Under the pieces are notes generated by a model. The model did not search any database, was not told where the DNA came from, and saw nothing but the letters and a program-made list of their open reading frames with translations. Below, piece by piece: positions 59,758 through 64,000 of a DNA stretch of 64,000 nucleotides. The DNA lies in contig CM072344.1 in the NCBI GenBank assembly GCA_036874045.1, positions 6,358,501 to 6,422,500 of the forward strand, written 5' to 3'. Every line of letters begins with the position of its first letter. The first letter of the stretch is position 1. The translations under genes were made by a program, and so were the position numbers. The stretch comes from Cymodocea nodosa. Lineage: Eukaryota > Streptophyta > Magnoliopsida > Alismatales > Cymodoceaceae.

Positions 59758-60519
59758 CTAAGTAAAACTCGAGTAGTCCTCTATTCTTACTTCTTCTATA
59801 ATTCCAAAAGAACTTTTTGGTATTTTCAAAATAGGTCTAAGTCCTTGTCCATTTACTTTAAATATATTTTGATTTTAGGATTTTTAATTTCAATAGCTCC
59901 ATAGGGATAAATATTTCAAACTATGTAAGGTCTTGCCCACCTTGATCTTAATTTTTCTAGATGGTTATGGAGTCTAGTCATGTAAAGATATACTTCCTGT
60001 CCTATTTCAAAGGTTTTTGGAATAATTTTCTTATCTTGCCAGAACTTCATTTTCTCTTTTTCTCTTATAGTTTTCAAATAAGCTTCATTCCTAAATTCTT
60101 CTAATTCAATCAATTGCATTTTCCTATTTTCAGTAGCTTGATTTAAGCTTTATGTTCAATTTCAGTTGATAAATGACAACTTTTTCCATATACTAGCCTA
60201 AAAGGTGACATACCTAAGCTTGTCTTATAAGTAGTTCTATAAGCCCAAAGTGCATCTATCAATCTATTAACCAAATCTGTTCTAGTAGGATTTACTACTT
60301 TTTCTAAGATTAACTTAATTTTTTTGTTTGCACTTTCTACTTGTCCACTTGTTTGTGGATGATATGATGTTGCAATTTTGTGATTTACTCCATATTTCTT
60401 CATTAAGGCTTCAAAACTTCTATTACAAAAATGAGTTCCTCTATCACTGATAATAGCTTTAGGTATTCCAAATCTGGCAATTATATTAGTTCTTATAAAA
60501 TGTATTACCACTTTGTTGT
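59758..60519 (-). pseudogene. pol: Integrase C-terminal remnant of gypsy unit 2
   Basis: Minus strand. It starts within the catalytic core and keeps ISDRGTHFCNRSFEALMKKY and SYHPQTSGQVESANKKIK with the second Asp and the Glu, then [34 protein letters not shown], closing at TAG 59758-59760. Everything from gag to the integrase N-terminus is deleted: the sequence passes at about 60519-60522 straight into the leader. The junction shows TTGTTGT on both sides. This copy keeps the 10 bases lost in unit 1 near 32600. Confidence 0.88.
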
Positions 60520-60584
60520 TGTTTGGTTGCTTTAGGCGACACTAGAGAACTCGTTTGGTTCCCAAGCAACAACACCAAATAACT
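60520..60584 (-). other. Leader and Asp-tRNA-type primer site of gypsy unit 2
   Basis: In minus orientation the LTR end (AAATACA) is followed by a short spacer and TGGTGTTGTTGCTTGGGAAC (60557-60577), a decayed TGGCGCCGTTGCCGGGGAACC. GTTCTCTAGTGTCGCC after it matches the leader of gypsy E (21465). Confidence 0.85.
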
Positions 60585-62602
60585 TGTATTTGTTAACTTC
60601 TGTTTTTAACTTGGTTAATTTGTCTTTATGCTTATATTAATAATTTCTTTTTAGAAGTAAACAAACAACCTTTCACACAAATTAGATATTAATTCCAATT
60701 TGTATTTTAACTGCAAATGCATAGTGTATATTGTATTTATGTGCAAGTACAAGTCGATCCCATAGAGAATTGAGTAAGAATTGTGTACTATTCCGTTTTT
60801 TATACTATACTTGTTTAGTAATCACTCCGTTGAGTTACAGTTAACACAACAGACTAAGTTCGTGGAGTTATGGCTAACTCAATAGACTAATCTCGTGAAC
60901 TTAAGGTAAATCCACGAGCCTATCTTTCCAGTTTAATACTACTATTTACAAAGGAATTTGGCCAACCATTGGGCGGTTCCACAGATTGTAAATAACATCA
61001 ATTAAGCTCTTTAATGCTAGTTAATATTAGATTTATCATTAAGCAACACTGACATTCAAATATTTCAAACCGTAACCATTAGAATCTTTAAGTATCTAGA
61101 ACAAATCGATTTCAGTAAACTATAATACTATTTTCTATTTTCTGAATCAAACAAACATAAAACATTCACAATACTAACAATGATAACTTTAATCAAGATA
61201 CAAAACAAACAATACAACACTTAAATACTAAATATAAACATAGATAAGTTGTTGTTTTTGGTATTTTTGTTTTAAGATGTTCATGAAAATGGGCGAAAGG
61301 TGAAATGTAAAAATCTCTATCGATAGTAAATACTTCCATCACTACATGCTGCGTGATTACACCACTGAAAACTTAATCACTTACAATTCTACCTCCTCTC
61401 CCTATAGAATCGTGAGTCCAGAATTGCAAGATGATCTCCTCTTCAGCATACTGGCATCAACCCAAAACCAAGGCTAGAAGCTTTACAATCTCCTAAGATA
61501 TGAGTCAGTGCTTGGTGAAAATGGCTTCCCTTCCCGTGATGCGATCACTCCTCACAATGGTTGTCAGGCACCATGTTTGGCTCGGAATCGACCCGACATC
61601 AAGAAAGTATCCTCACAAACTTCTGATGGTCAGTGATTATGGTAATGTTGGTGATGTTGGTGAATTGTTGGTGATGGTGTGGATGATTCAGTGAACTTCT
61701 AACGCTGCCTGCAGTTAGCGCGATCCTCCACCTTTACACACACTACCACACACTACCAACCACCCCTTCTTCATTTTTTCTCCTCTTCTTTTATATTTCT
61801 TTAGTAGTAACTGCTTCTACTTTAGATGATCGGTTGGATTTCCTTCATTTAGATCAACGATGGTGATCTTCTCCCTTCCACGAATAAATTCCTGCGTGAT
61901 ACGTGCAATCATGGTTTTCCTTCGAATGTCTTGTTTCTGTAACCACTACAGTGGCATATTAGAAATTAAATGGTCTATGGAGTTACAGATAACTTAACGG
62001 ACTTACTTTGTTGATTTAACTATAAAACACGTGCAATAAAGAAATAAGCTGCTAACATAACACGTTACCTAAGTGTGTATTCATGTAACTTAACACGTAC
62101 AATTATGCTAACTTAATGAGTTAAACATGTGCATCTCACGTGATATACTAAAGCATTTAAATTCAACACGTGCATAATTCTAACTTAACAAGTTCAAATA
62201 TTTCGGACACATACGAACCTAACTATCTGATGCCTAGATGCATTTCAAATAGTTAACAAATAACTTACCAAAAATCCACTTAAATCATGCATTATGGTTT
62301 CAACACGTGTACTTTAGGAAATAATAAAATATTCTTTAAAACATAACTGTCTGTTACATTAAACATAACTCTCTGAAATAACAAAAAATTCGAATACTTA
62401 AGAATTTCATAGCCTGCAATTTACCAACAATTTAGAATTGTACTAAATTAACATTAATTCCCTAAAATTATGTAGATTCTTTCATTAAAGCATATACCAG
62501 TGCAATTATAACATAATGGCTTAATTATCATATGATAACCTAAATATTATGCAATTTACCATCATTTAACAGTTAATATTATGCACTCTTTCATTCTAAG
62601 CA
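60585..62602 (-). repeat. Gypsy LTR C, shared by units 2 and 3
   Basis: 2,018 bp. It starts TGCTTAGAATG (T-to-C change) at 62602 after a polypurine tract and ends AAATACA at 60585 before a primer site. It is therefore the 5' LTR of unit 2 and the 3' LTR of a further unit to the right. Confidence 0.88.
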
Positions 62603-64000
62603 CTTCCCCCATACTTAAATTTTGCTAGTCCCTTAGCAAACTAAGATCTAATTAGTTGGTCTTTCTAAAGTGCTAGAATTAATTTTTCACCTAGTTCTTC
62701 TTCAAAATAATAAATTAGATTACTATATAGATTTTCTATATGTTTCAGTAATCTGTTTTAACTTTGTTTTCTCCTCTTCAACCTGCAAATATACTTAGAA
62801 TATATGTAAATTACATACAAAATATATCAGCATCACATAGGTGTTAATTATATTATTATTTGTTCTTCTTTTCAACATCTATCATCCTGAATTTTCCAAT
62901 ATGACTTCCAGAATAAATTTCAAGTGCATACGAATCAAAACACAATCCAATTCATTATGATTAAGACAAGTAGAATAAAGAATTGTATCTTAAATAAACA
63001 ACTTCAAAAGTCTATTCTAGATTCATACTTCAGCAATTTTAGATAACAAAACATATACTCAATTCAAAAGATATCTATATTTCACAAAACACTTGTATCT
63101 TTTCAAAATAGTATATGCATATTTGTACTTTAAAAGTTAATTTGACAAGCTTGAATCATACAAGAGCTTTCTAGTATACCCATGTATCGAGCTTTCAGTC
63201 AACAATCCTAGATCTGATTAGGATCTTAAGTTGCCAGATTTAAAGAGTCCTTTTTCAAGTCAACAATCTTTACATACCTATTTGCTCAAGTACAAAAGGC
63301 TCGTGATCAAACAAGTCAATAAACTCTCAAAGTTTTTCTCTTTTTTTAAAAAAAAAAAACATATTATATGTATGTATTTCATTAATACAGATGCAATAAA
63401 AAATAAATCTCATATAGTCTTGCTTCTATTATTTACTGAAAATATGAATCCATGTCAATAAGCTCATACTTTTTCTATAGTTTAATAAGCTCTACACATA
63501 AATCATTCTACAAGTTTAATCAATCAAATTAAATGTATCTTTGATCATATGTATTTCATTTAATCCAAAAATCAACATTTCAGCTCTTTCAGGATTTTGG
63601 ATAATTTACTGAGTTTCAGTTAAGCATTCTGATTTCATTTTAAAATCATGAAATTGTTAAACTCATAAAATTCAGCAACAACATAAGATACTATATCTAG
63701 ATTTGTATGAATAATAAAATTTGTAGCATCTTATATAAGATTATAATTATAACATTCAAGTAGTTACAGTTCTTAAAAAATTCACAGTTTCAAATATCGA
63801 ATAGTTACAGCAAATTCTTGTTCAAAAAATTTTCAATTTCCACATATAGAACTTTTGCAGTACCATTCTAATTCCTCTAATTAACAAAATTACATGGCTG
63901 TTACTTTAATTACCTCCCCCCATACCTACATTTTGCATTGTCCTTAATGTAAATACAGTAATTATAGCAAGCTTGAATATTGTTTCGTTGACTTAGCATC
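62603..64000 (-). other. 3' part of a third gypsy unit, cut by the window edge
   Basis: Polypurine tract at 62603-62615, then the copia-shared spacer to about 63740, then the start of the spacer that leads to the F-box gene in units 1 and 2. Sequence ends at GTTGACTTAGCATC, as near 24727 and 39640. The plus-strand ORF at 63231-63461 is rejected. Confidence 0.85.

Overview
The window is plant nuclear DNA, AT-rich and made almost entirely of LTR retrotransposons nested in one another. Plant origin follows from the element families: Sirevirus-like and Tork/TNT1-like Ty1/copia, and Athila-like Ty3/gypsy with an Asp-tRNA-type primer site. No intact host gene was found. The only host-derived coding sequence is an F-box gene carried, decayed, inside the gypsy elements. 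The species cannot be named.

Layout. (1) A plus-strand gypsy LTR (LTR E) starts left of the window and shows as 1-17, 14498-16099 and 21385-21431; its primer site and leader end at 21492. (2) A gypsy solo LTR (LTR D, 18-14497, target duplication TAGGT) sits in LTR E. (3) Copia-1, Sirevirus-like (579-13058), sits in LTR D. (4) Copia-2, Tork-like (16100-21384, duplication AATAT), sits in LTR E. (5) From 21493 to beyond the right edge lies a minus-strand Athila-like array: LTR A (21493-23328), interior unit 1, LTR B (36305-38255), interior unit 2, LTR C (60585-62602), then the 3' part of a third unit. Neighbouring units share LTRs. (6) Copia-3, Sirevirus-like (40167-53168, duplication TTAAT), sits in unit 2. 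All coding regions are broken by stops and indels.

In transcription order each gypsy unit reads: (gag C-part, protease, RT, RNase H), integrase, spacer, env-position ORF, spacer, a second gag N-part, F-box gene, 3' spacer, polypurine tract, LTR. The two Sirevirus-like copies read: gag, a stop codon at the same place in both, pol, spacer, env-position ORF, two polypurine tracts, LTR.

Main observation: the Sirevirus-like copia and the Athila-like gypsy, from different superfamilies, share three separate modules. These are about 230 bp of LTR with G-boxes, about 1.1 kb of non-coding 3' spacer, and the C-terminal domain of the extra ORF after pol. A short inverted motif (CGTTGAGTTA / TAACTCAACG) is scattered through both families. 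Together these suggest repeated sequence exchange between the two lineages. All coordinates and alignments were made by eye; percentages are rough.
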